From the NCBI RefSeq assembly GCF_964355755.1, contig NC_092673.1, forward strand, positions 30,261,001-30,325,000: a stretch of 64,000 nt of DNA. Direction: 5' to 3'. Made by a program: the position numbers and the translations under genes. The DNA comes from Antedon mediterranea (lineage: Eukaryota > Echinodermata > Crinoidea > Comatulida > Antedonidae). The notes beneath the pieces were generated by a model. It made no database searches. It saw nothing but the letters and a program-made list of their open reading frames with translations, and was not told the DNA's origin. Below are positions 24,211-34,387 of the stretch, piece after piece; position 1 is the first letter of the stretch; every line of letters begins with the position of its first letter.

Positions 24211-24906
24211 ATTATTAACATTTGGTCTGTGTCACCTGCTGAATGTCAAAATACAATCAGTTGTGATGAGTCATGAGTTTGAAAAATTGTATAATTTAAA
24301 TCAATGTTCCGCAAAAGTTTTTATTTTGCCCAATCACTCAGGTAGACCCCACAATTAGGGCTGAGGTAAGAACATCTTATGGGGTATGGACCTCTGGTCC
24401 CTGGAAATTTCATACTACAGTAATTTGATATTTGGAGGGTCAAAATTGCGTTGACCTGACCCACCGACCAATGTCAAGAAAAAAGTCAGTGCAGCCTGGA
24501 GGTTCCCTTTAACGCACATAACACATGTCACTGTATCACATATGGTTCACACAAGATTTTACATTACATTGCGATCACTAGTCTGACACACAATAAAAGG
24601 CACTTTGACATTTGTGTATCAACGTTTGAGTAGGATAATTAGTTATTGACAATTAACAAATTTAGCGATTTGTCCCAAATACTGTAGGGGTGTTTTCTGA
24701 TTGTGGTATACACTGTCTAATGGATGCCCATCTTGAAAAATACCCGCATACGAGGATGCTTCGCATTTACCTATCTCTTACTACGATAATTGTTTTTTTT
24801 TAACATCTTTAAAATAGGCAGTTACAAGGCTAAAACATCTGCCGTCCTTCAAAAAAGACTAGATAGAGTGACAGCTCAATCCATTAATTGACTGCAGTCG
24901 AGCTCA
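24211..24906. other. TRAF upstream region
   Basis: Presumed promoter and 5' UTR side of the TRAF gene. No clear TATA box or initiator could be assigned. No other gene is visible before the inverted-repeat element begins at 24907. Confidence 0.4.
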
Positions 24907-24999
24907 GGGTGTCACAAAACCTAAGACCACAAAAGCTAAGACCCACTAAGACCTAAGATCACAAAAGCTAAGACCCAAGATTACAAATATTTACCTTTC

Positions 25000-27091
25000 G
25001 CACCTGCCTTGTATTTTAACTCCAACATTTATTATGAATACCACACCTTAGAATTACCACTTTTATGAAAAAGAATCGCATAAAAAGTAACAAATAAATT
25101 CTTAAATTGATGATTTCAGACGTTTTTCACGCACCTACCCCACCATGTTATTGTTCAATATTTTTGTTTCTATGGAACGTCAACAAATTATATAGAGGGC
25201 TATAAACTCTGTGGAGTCCATCTATTTTAACAAATTTTTTAGTGAAAATTATGTTACAGTACTTGTTCATTTAATCATAATTTTAACATAGTAGGCCTAG
25301 GTTTAATTTATTAATGCTTGTAACCCTAAATATCATTAGATATTGTACCCACAACAGAATAAATTTCACTCGCAATATTTTTGTCTGTGGAGCATAATAC
25401 TTTTGTTTCACAACATTTAGGGAAAGGTTTAACTCGCGACTGGTTATTATTAGCTCGCAAGAAGTGGTTTTTACTATGGTGGTTAGGCAGCGCCTGAGTC
25501 CGGGATGACCAAGGCACAATGATGCTGACCAGTGTTTAATTTAGATGATCACCAAACCCATGGTGGTTAGTGATGAGGGCATATCATGTTTCGGGTTTTT
25601 TTTTTCTCTTGTCATCACGAAGTCACTACACTTTGTGTGGATGAAACAATGTAAAATTCAAATTGTAATGATAATACCTGTAGTATAATGATGCTAGTAC
25701 GAAGAATAAATACCCGAAAATAAATTTTAATTTAAAAATCATGATAATCACGGGAATGATAACTAAAGGTTATATAATTATGCATAGGCATATAATATGC
25801 AAAATATAAGCTTAAAAAAATAAAATAAAATAAATGCTTATTATTACTGTAATATTAGTTTTACGCACTATTATTTAAAGGGATACAAATTTTTCATACA
25901 AAAAAAGTAGAAAGTGATTGGTAATTGATATCGACGTGCGCTGATATACCAATCATTATTCGTAACAAAAACGCGTAAACACAATAACGATGCACAATCC
26001 ATGTTGGGCCATGCAAGAAGTTAGATATTTACTCTGTGCATATGGCTTCGGTTATGTTTGGTTGAAACAATACATATTGTCAATTTCTTAATGACTTTAA
26101 GTTAAGGGTTACAGACATTGTGAAACAAAAATTACATCACATTCTAAGTTGAAATATTATCGTTTAGTAAACATGACATCATAAGTATAGTTACCATATT
26201 GTGAATGTTTATAATCTTAAGTAGGCCTACATTATTATTTTAACTAAATTTCACCTTGGAACTCAAAACCTAAAAGGCGATTTAGAGGGCTATTCCTGTT
26301 ACCTGTACCATACAAAGTTTTTTGTTTTGTTTTCTTCCTGTTTTTATACTTGTACTATTATTGTTGCTCTTTTGGCGCTCCATAAAAACGAAAATATTGA
26401 GCATGGGGAGTAGTTACATTATAAAGAAACACGTCTGTAAAATCATCAATTTAAAGGATTTATTTATTTGTTTGTATGTGTTTCTCCTTCTTAAAGTACT
26501 AAATTTAAGGTGTGGTATTCAGGATAAAGTTAGTTAACAAATTTGGAGTCAAAATACAAGGCAGATGCAAAAGAAAAACATCCTCCAAACCAACACAATG
26601 TAGTAAATATATACCAACAAATAACCCATCAAGTTGTTGTAAAGAAAAAAATATACATTTACTCAACGGGTGAAAATAATGTGAGTTTATCTATGTTTTG
26701 TGGTAAGTATTTAATTATATTTATGGTAATAAATGAACCCTACTGTGGGAAACTGGAAGTACGGATAGGGGGATCTATACTGTAATCATTCAGGGGTGAC
26801 GGACATGCGCGGTAGAATAATTTTAGACCGGAGTGGGTACAGGTTGTGTATATCCATCGTTGCTGAGTAGAGGCAGTTACTATTTAAATTATCAGTTAAT
26901 CGTTTCCAGGTACGTTGTAATACTGTATCATAGATTAAGATATACACGTTATTGAATCAATTGTTGTATTTAGTCATGATAATGAATAGTAGTATTGTAT
27001 TAAATGTGTTATTTATGCTCATATATGTAGTTATAATTGATGATAGATTGACTCGCCGATACAATGTGCGAGTTCGGATTTCAATATGGCG
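25000..27091. other. Interior of the 3.5-kb element, no recognised gene
   Basis: AT-rich sequence. Two overlapping minus-strand frames at 25283-25519 have no family likeness. A GC-richer stretch at about 26795-26910 ends in a donor-like CCAG/GTACG at about 26910, which could be an untranslated first exon. This is weak evidence. Confidence 0.3.
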
Positions 27092-27168
27092 ACCAATGTT
27101 GGGGTCATATCTAGTTGTAAATAGTATTATGTTAATAACCTGGTTTTACATGTATTTATTTAATAGAT

Positions 27169-27238
27169 TGGGCTGAATGGAGATGGAGGCTGAGTAAAGA
27201 TGGGTATGCACATCCAAAATTAACATCGTTTAATCCAG
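27169..27238 (+). CDS. Possible internal exon, unknown protein
   Basis: Open in the frame reading WAEWRWRLSKDGYAHPKLTS, with an acceptor TATTTATTTAATAG before it and a donor CCAG/GTATAG after. An ATG in a good context (CAATATGGCGACC) lies at about 27092 upstream but cannot be joined with certainty. The peptide is not recognised. It lies inside the inverted-repeat element at 24907-28421 and may belong to that element or to a captured gene. Confidence 0.3.
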
Positions 27239-27574
27239 GTATAGATGTGGTTATCACTTGTTATATATTTATAATGATAATAATGTAACGCTGATGCTAT
27301 GTTAGTCTGGGCTCCAGACGGAGTTTTGTCTTAATATTTGTAAAAATATAAATATTTTTGCACATATGGCGTTTCATACATGTATTAACTATTACTTGAG
27401 TTTGGATACTCCGTCTGGGGAAACACGCAAAAGTCACATGGTTTGACACCAAGAATTCTTGGTGCATAGATTATCCATTTGACTAGTTTCAGCCGCATCC
27501 GATTGGCTACACACTCGTATGCTGTTTTAATATTCATGTTTTAGAATTTCAAAGACTCACAACAACTAAGATAA

Positions 27575-27586
27575 TGCGCATGCGCT
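27575..27586. promoter_or_regulatory. NRF1-like binding site
   Basis: TGCGCATGCGCT matches the NRF1 palindrome closely. A CCAAT-type box (GATTGGCT) is at about 27501 upstream. The pair precedes the open frame at 27712 and suggests a promoter on the plus strand. Confidence 0.4.
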
Positions 27587-27711
27587 ATGTTACGTTTAGA
27601 CAATGTGTGTTGTGTGGAGGAGACGTACACACGTGTGTACTTTTGTACATTGATGAAAGTTTCTGAAGGTTAGAAATGATTTTATATGCCTAGTAGTGTG
27701 GTAAAAATTTG

Positions 27712-27927
27712 ATGGGATTTATCTCCAAGAACATGAAAACTCTTCTTGATAATGATAGGCTAGCTTCTCCGCAAATCGAACATTTAAATGATTTATTATG
27801 CGGAGAGTATTTAATTCCCACCCAGAACCTGTCCTGTCTGTGTGGTGGTGTAGCTCTGTTGTGTGCCGGTAGTGGTATGTACCTTTTTGACGTTTTATGG
27901 CAGGTCATAGGCCTACGTACGAGTTGA
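27712..27927 (+). CDS. Hypothetical small protein or first exon
   Basis: ATG at 27712 opens a 71-codon frame ending at 27927. The region reads NDRLASPQIEHLNDLLCGEY, then a Cys/Gly-rich hydrophobic segment CLCGGVALLCAGSGMYLF at about residues 45-62. The hydrophobic Cys-Gly segment faintly recalls the mitochondrial DMAC1/TMEM261 family, but the Cys spacing differs and the match is not secure. Two donors are available (GTAGTG/GTATGT and GGCAG/GTCATA), so this may be a first coding exon. The NRF1-like and CCAAT motifs upstream support a real promoter. It sits inside the inverted-repeat element. Confidence 0.35.
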   Translation: MGFISKNMKTLLDNDRLASPQIEHLNDLLCGEYLIPTQNLSCLCGGVALLCAGSGMYLFDVLWQVIGLRTS

Positions 27928-28499
27928 GTAGGCCTACGAAGGAGGCCTAGACAATAATAAACAAAACAACTTGGCAACACGATTTTATACAGTATTTCAA
28001 TAATTATTCAGTCTCGATCGTACATTCAGCACTGTACGGACTCGATTGTTTCATTTTTAAACAAAATGATCATTGGTTGATTCGAAATCCATATTTACAT
28101 ACCGCTCGCCCCATATAGCCAAATACGGTATGATAACCTACGTCATTCTTATCGGATGTTTGCGGTCTGCAAATCGATTTCTATATGTGTTTCACAAGTC
28201 TGTATTTTCAGACAAAAATCAAAACAACGACGTGTGGAATGACTTAAAAAAGACAATAAATACATAATGCTATGTGTATGTTTTGCACTAAAGATAACGT
28301 ACTGTAATAAGTATAACAATGGTTAGCAATTGTGCAAATGTGGATTATTATGTATGGTTGCTTTCGTGATCTTAGGTCTTAGGGGGTCTTAGCTTTCGTG
28401 GTCTTAGGTTTCGTGACACCCGTCGAGCTCAATATAATATAATTTATATAATAGAATATAGGGCGACTAAATTCAGATTAAAACAAGAAATATTTCTTA

Positions 28500-28680
28500 C
28501 AAAAAACACAGCTCGCTTGTTGATGTAACAGTTTTAAAGATATGTAGTCCCCCTAACAAAATTTTTTTTTTACATTTTTTTTTTAATGTGTCATTTTAAT
28601 ATCACATATAATAATATTTATTCACTTTAACCAACAACTGGATTTATTGCTAAGGGATCATGTCATCAAGGCTAGACTAA
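28500..28680. repeat. MITE family B fragment
   Basis: AAAGATATGTAGTCCCCCTA followed by TTAATATCAC and TTCACTTTAACCAA matches the left half of the element at 31256-31580. The right end is missing. Confidence 0.5.
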
Positions 28681-28729
28681 GTCAACAAGTGATAAATGGC
28701 CAGTACCAAAAGGTGCTATAAAGGAGGGA

Positions 28730-29640
28730 TGTCAGACCAAAATCAGTCCGGGCCAAAATCGGTCCGGCGGACCAGTTTTGGCTGCCAAAATCAGTCCGGT
28801 GGACCATTTATGGCTGCCAAAACCTGTCCGGCCGGACCAATTTTGGCCGCCAAAACTGGTCCGGCCTGGATAAAATTGGTCCGGGCAGTAGGACTGTTTT
28901 TGGCTGCCAAATATGGTCCGGTCTTACAAATATATAGTTCGCAAAATGAGTCATAATGTATATATCATTAAAAAAAGGCCATGATTAGTCATTATATTGA
29001 AAACTACGGGTTTTATTTGTTTTTTTAATATTATAAATTAAGCCTGTTTTTTTTATTATCATTATTAGTAGTAACTCATCAATAATTAGTACTAATTGTT
29101 AGGCTTTTTGTATACAATATGTATCTCTGCCTGTTTTTAATCCATTTTGGTCTTTTTTAACATCTTCGTTTCCCCATGATGTTAAAAACAATTTAATTTA
29201 TTAATTATTTATGGTTAATCAATCAATATATCAATTCAATACAATTATTATAAAACAATTATCCAATATTGATTAGGCTGAGGAAGGAAAAAGGCCTCAA
29301 TCATAAATAAAATCTAGCTGGCAATATCAGCGTCTCATACCCGTTCATGTGAGTGTGTGGCAGGCCGAAATATGAGTGAACACCTAAGTCATGTTTTTAG
29401 ATAAAATACATTTATTTATAGTATTTATCCGACAAGATAACTTACTAATATATATCATGGGATATTTTTCTAGCTATAAACAACTTAAAACAGCATCATA
29501 GGCCTAGTAATTCAATTAAAATCGACAGAAGAAAAGCTCGGACCGATTTTGGCAGTGGCGGACTGCTTTTGGCCACAATTTTAGAGCCAAAACTGGTCCG
29601 GCCGGACCGATTTTGGCCCCGGACCATATTTATCGTGACA
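28730..29640. mobile_element. Element with GGTCCGGCCGGACC-rich ends
   Basis: The left part (28730-28945) and right part (29535-29640) are GC-rich blocks with repeated GGTCCGG and CCAAAA words in inverted orientation. They include the palindrome GGTCCGGCCGGACC and the shared run GCCAAAATCGGTCCGGC. The ends read TGTCA and TGACA. The AT-rich centre of about 590 bases has no gene. Target duplication is unclear. Confidence 0.65.
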
Positions 29641-29810
29641 GGGACATTCAAGTGTGAACAAATTGTATCCTATAATACAAACAAAAACTTTACTATGGAC
29701 TGTTTTGATCGTAATTCAATGACAGCAAATTTTTATAATATCAGCCTAGATTGACAGTCAAATGGAAGTCATTGTAAATACCTGCCTATTATACCAAAAT
29801 AAAGTACGAA

Positions 29811-30191
29811 GTGGTTAGGATTCCGGCAGAATGAACGCATTTTATTGGTCAATTGAAAATTGCTCATGCATGCACATTTTTATAACATCATGTACACAGT
29901 TCAACACCAATTTTTCCGACTGGTTGGATGGCTTAGTGGCGTGGTACTGCGGCTAGGGGTTTAGAGGTTTTGCTGGTCATTGTAGGTTCAATTCTCGATC
30001 AATTTTTAAATTTTTTTTTTAATTCAAAAAATTGTATTTTATTGACCATCGTCTTTATTCATCATCATCTTTACCCACCATTGCCTAGAGGGATGTTTTT
30101 TTTTAGTTTTAGGTTTTAGTTCTCAGTGGAAAGTTTCTGTCGGAATCTGTTACAATGGGCAGTTGAGTTCCGGTGCCGGAATCCTAACCAC
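29811..30191. mobile_element. Inverted-repeat element with tRNA-like interior
   Basis: Perfect 18-bp inverted ends (GTGGTTAGGATTCCGGCA) bound 381 bases. Inside, at about 29920-30000, a tRNA-like segment has A-box-like TGGCTTAGTGGCGTGG and B-box-like GGTTCAATTCTC. The flanks share AATAAAGTA on both sides, an imperfect target duplication. Confidence 0.75.
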
Positions 30192-30529
30192 GGCGAATAA
30201 AGTATGGTTTATTATTATAATACCTGCCTAGGTTGACAGGCAAGAACAAAGTCATTATTTATTTATTGAACAAGATTTTACAGATTACTGTCTACATGCA
30301 TCTATATAATCCAGATGTGCTTTGGGGTTTGTAATTTTAGCATGACCTGTCCTAGTTTACAAATTCCCAAAAACGTCAGTCTCTAGTACTATAACTGCTG
30401 CTTGCTTTCAGCTTCTAAATGAGTCATCCTCTTGGGACGTACCTGGCTAAAGCAGCAGCAGCGTGAAAAAACACTTAATGGCAGCCAACAACGACGTGCC
30501 AAGCTGAACGGGAGCTGAACATCCTACTA

Positions 30530-30800
30530 ATATTAGGCTAGGCCTGGCCTAGGCCTAGACTACAATCATTATAGACCTGCCCTACAATATTTAGGCCTAG
30601 GCCTAGGTAGAGTTTAGAGAGCCTACTAGGCCCTAGGCCTAGCCTAGATCCTTCTCTGGAGGCTAGCCTAGAAACTTGACAAAATGACAGGCTAATAATG
30701 CTCCTGGGCAGGCTAGGTCTTTCTCTACTCTCTAGCTATGCCTAGCCTCTGGTTAAACTATGTAGTAGTACTACTACTACTAGGCCTAGGCTAGGCCTAG
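30530..30800. repeat. TAGGCCTA palindrome cluster 2
   Basis: Dense AGGCCTA/TAGGCCTA words like those at 11180-11550, including consecutive copies such as TAGGCCTAGGCCTAGG. No gene start could be assigned next to it. Confidence 0.75.
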
Positions 30801-31255
30801 ACTGACTGTATTGTTGTTGTTTTTGAGAATTCAAATAACATCCAATAAGGTCAAGCTTGTTTGTTGCGTTTTCAAACGATATAATGAATATGCATCGATT
30901 CGTATCACATTACACAACGACCCTAGACAGCTAGCTAGGTACCTAGCTGTATTAACTATTTAATACGCTAGTTCTAAGGCAGAACAACATTTCGCTCTTT
31001 TACTGCTAGTATTTCTTAAATTAATAGTACAAACCTTGTAAAAATGGTATGCAAGTTAACCTAAACGATATTTCTTCTTTTTCGCGCCATTTATAGTGCC
31101 CACAAAAGGGTTAGGGTGATATTCTCCCTTTCCGATCCCAAAGGCGGGAATGTGGTTGTTGTTTTGATCGTCACAGATCACTAATCTAAGTACGTACCTG
31201 GACGTACACGCATGACAGGGCATATCATGAATTATTCATTTTTAATATTATTTTA

Positions 31256-31580
31256 GAAAGATATATTGTCCCTAATTTTTTTTCTTTCTTTCAATATTTT
31301 TGTTGGATGCAATTTTAATATCACGTAATAGTTATTCACTTTGACCAAGAACTGGATCGAAAAAAAAATGTATTTATCTGAAAAAATGTAATTTAAATAA
31401 AAAAATACTGTCAGACAATGGTTTTTGGTTAAAATTAACAGTTTCTTTTGTCTTTTTATAAATTAATTAATCATTTTTTTTACCGAAGTGAATAACTTTA
31501 TTAAAACTGCAAAATGGTCTATTTAAAATCTGATTTTATTAATCTACATTTTTCATGTTTTTGGGGGACAATATATCTTT
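31256..31580. mobile_element. MITE family B, copy 2
   Basis: The left end AAAGATATATTGTCCCTAAT and right end GGGGGACAATATATCTTT are inverted copies. The interior is AT-rich and shares the segment around TTATTCACTTTGACCAA with other copies. Confidence 0.75.
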
Positions 31581-31707
31581 TAACTGTTTCCCATGAATAT
31601 TCATCTCCATGGTAATATTATTAATATTTTATAAATCTTAGTTGAAATAAAAAATATATAACTACTAGAGGGTGAGCTCACTTCGCTCGCTCCCCCTCTA
31701 GGAAATA

Positions 31708-32830
31708 CCCCTTTTACACTATCACTGTAACAGCGGTGTAACCCCGCAGTTGTTAGTACACCGGGTCGTTAAACGCCGGTGTTGTGGTTTTTATTGACTG
31801 GTGTAAATGGGAAAATCCAACCACCCCGGTGTGGTCTCCCCGGGGTGAAACGAAGCTGAATGTTTTCCGGTGTACCTTCTCCGGTGTAGTCGAATCTACA
31901 CCGGGGACAAGAAGTGTAAACGGTTTTTGTGGTTCAACACCGAGCTGTTAAAGGTCATTGACGTGAAAATGTAACATTTTGTCACAGAAATACAATATAT
32001 TATGCGAACAAAATAGGTTTTTTTGCTTAAAATACACCCTTTTTGCTTAAAATAATAATTGTACGATATATTGTGCTGTTCGTTATTTTATTATTTATCT
32101 ATTTATATTTAAAGGCAAAAACAAATTTGTGATTTTTTTTTCTGCTGAAAATATTGAAATTTTTCGTGTGCATTCTACCTTACCAGAAAGCCTAAAATAA
32201 TGTAATATTGGTGTAACTCTACCCTGGCCGATTCTATATGTAGGCCTAATTATTGAAAAAGGGAAAAATATATATAATACTGAAGTCTTTAGGAACTGAA
32301 AAAGTAGGCCTACCATATAATAATTTTCCTTCATTGATACATTGTTATGCTAATTAACAAATATATTTTTTATTTTAAATACTTACCATACCTACCCTAT
32401 TTTTACGACGCCAACCTAACAATTTAAGGCCTATTTGTACGTACAGTCTACAAGGCGGAAATGCAGTCATTTTAAAAATAAAAATAATTGTTAGGCCCTA
32501 ATTTTTAAAGAATAAATGATAATCTTAATAGCCACAAAGAAAATATAACACTGGACTACATTCAAAATTAAATAAATTGTGTGTAAATTCGGATTATTAT
32601 GTTTTTATATGAGATTTATCGATATGTTCCAGTATTTTAACATAAACCATTAGTCAGTTAAGTTCCACGTGTGCGCTTGCAATAGTGATTTGATTGACAG
32701 CACCGGGGTGATCGATGTAGTGTAAATGGGCGCAACTCGAGTTCATCTCGCAGTTTTTTTGGCTAGTGTAAATGGAAATTGCCTCCGAGTTTAACTCGTG
32801 TTCCTCTCTCAGTCGATAGTGTAAAAAGGG
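31708..32830. mobile_element. 1.1-kb inverted-repeat element with TA flanks
   Basis: The left end CCCCTTTTACACTATC and the inverse of the right end (CCCTTTTTACACTATC) differ at one base. TA dinucleotides flank both ends. Subterminal GC-richer blocks repeat GTGTAAATGG and CACCGGGG words on both sides. No transposase frame was found. Confidence 0.7.
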
Positions 32831-33600
32831 TAGGAAAGGTAGACGATGGTTCTTGGAATGATAATGACTCGGGTAAAACGGTTTTAGAAGGACGTTCTCC
32901 TTGTACGTTTTCTGTCGGTTACCATTATTATGCTTGACATTCGTAAAACTAAAGCCTGTTTTCCTGTCGATTATTATTCAAAGTGACTTTTTATTGGGGA
33001 CGTTTTGGGCGTTTATTCAATATTATTTAATTTAAGCATCTTTTGAAACTAACTTCCGCGACAGAGTGGGCCGTTTCGACCCAAGAAGGAAGACGTTTTA
33101 GACGGCTTCCAACATGGGCATAGACGTATCCCGGTTCGAACGCGACAAAGATAGCCCACAGTTATTCCTGCCAGCTTACTCAATAAAACTCGGCTATCGG
33201 GATTTCACTCGATTTTAAACAAAAGGTCTTATCGTCAGATCTCCCTATGTAATTTTATAATACTATTCCCCACAATATACTCCGATGCTTTATGGCGTAT
33301 GTTTAATTTTATCTTTATTATTTTCAGTATAATTTTTATTTTGTACCTTTACACGCGCGGTCCGATTCGAAAGAAACAAAAAACTAAAATGGCTATATAG
33401 CCACTAACGGCCAACTTAGTTGAAACCAGGAAGTTGCAAGGTGAACTCATCGTGAACCCGGAATTACTTGGACCGCGTACAATTGAAATTGAATTGGAAA
33501 TCTACCAATGAAATCAGAAATTTGGTGTTAAAATCCTTTACTTTATAATATCTTCCTAAGATAGAAATATGGAACAATGTCGTAATAGTGGAACTAATGT
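32831..33600. other. Intergenic, no gene seen
   Basis: Mixed sequence with moderate CpG content around 33050-33480. No open frame or RNA gene was recognised. Confidence 0.4.
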
Positions 33601-33604
33601 TATC

Positions 33605-33900
33605 AAATCAGGTGAGTGAGTGGCCGAGCGGTTAAGACAGTGGAACCGTAATCACGTAGCCATAACATCGGCATGGTTCTGGTGGTAGAACGAGTCTTTT
33701 CGGATAAGGACTATAAACCGCAGGTCCAGTTTACACAACTTGCTCGTGTGCACTTTAAAGAACCTAGTACATCTTTCGAGACGAGTAGGGGGTTACCCCG
33801 GTGTATTAGTACATCACAGCCACTGATCACCAACTGGGCCCTCTGGGAGATCAGTCTTTGACTGAAGAGGTCACACGCGTATAAAGATAAAACAAACAAA
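33605..33900 (+). repeat. tRNA-headed SINE with conserved core
   Basis: The head GAGTGGCCGAGCGGTTAAGA resembles a Ser/Leu-type tRNA A-box region. It is followed by the core segment GGACTATAAACCGCAGGTCC and CACTTTAAAGAACC, and a tail AAAACAAACAAACAAACG. The core is shared with the fragment at 2630-2800. Open frames across it on both strands are not genes. Confidence 0.75.
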
Positions 33901-34387
33901 CAAACGTTTCACGGTACATCTGAGATAGATAAGGTAGGTAACCAAGGCGGAGATATGTCCCGTAGTTTTTCCATTGTGCTCGATCGCCTATATCAGAATT
34001 ATCCATAATTTATATAGATTATAGGAACATCTAGCATTGACAATTGAATAAATTGGTTGTCAAGTAAAGTTGATCAATGGTTTATGATTATGGTAAGATA
34101 AAAAGTTTATCCAATGCCAAAAAAAAAAAAAATTATTTCAAAGCTGACTCTAATGACATACATATTCAATTGATTAATTTACAAAGTGAATGACTTGACT
34201 AAATAATTTAGAGTATAAAGAAACTGAAATTGAAAATTATTTAATGAAACATTCCAACTGGACAAATTAAAATTTAAAAAAGAAAGTACTTAAGAAGTAG
34301 AAACTAAATAATTATTAGGTTGAGTTGCTACTTGTTTACCATTGCTTATAAGTTATATCGCTCAGTTGAGTCATGTTAAACCAAGGT

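Larger units (their letters stand above)
24907..28421. mobile_element. 3.5-kb element with long inverted ends and 10-bp target duplication
   Basis: The left end GGGTGTCACAAAACCTAAGA is matched for about 60 bases by the inverse of the right end (GGGTGTCACGAAACCTAAGA). A direct 10-bp copy, GTCGAGCTCA, flanks both sides (24897-24906 and 28422-28431). The long ends and the 9-10 bp duplication recall Mutator-like elements, but no transposase was recognised, so the family is open. The left end shows CA where the right has CG at three places, a sign of CpG decay on one side. The interior holds possible exons and an NRF1-like site. Confidence 0.8.

Noticed and set aside
28696-28956. Plus-strand 86-residue frame rich in Pro/Ala/Lys
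   Set aside because: Generated by GGTCCGG/CCAAAA repeats at the end of a mobile element.
33673-33899. Overlapping frames on both strands
   Set aside because: Both lie in a SINE core and tail.
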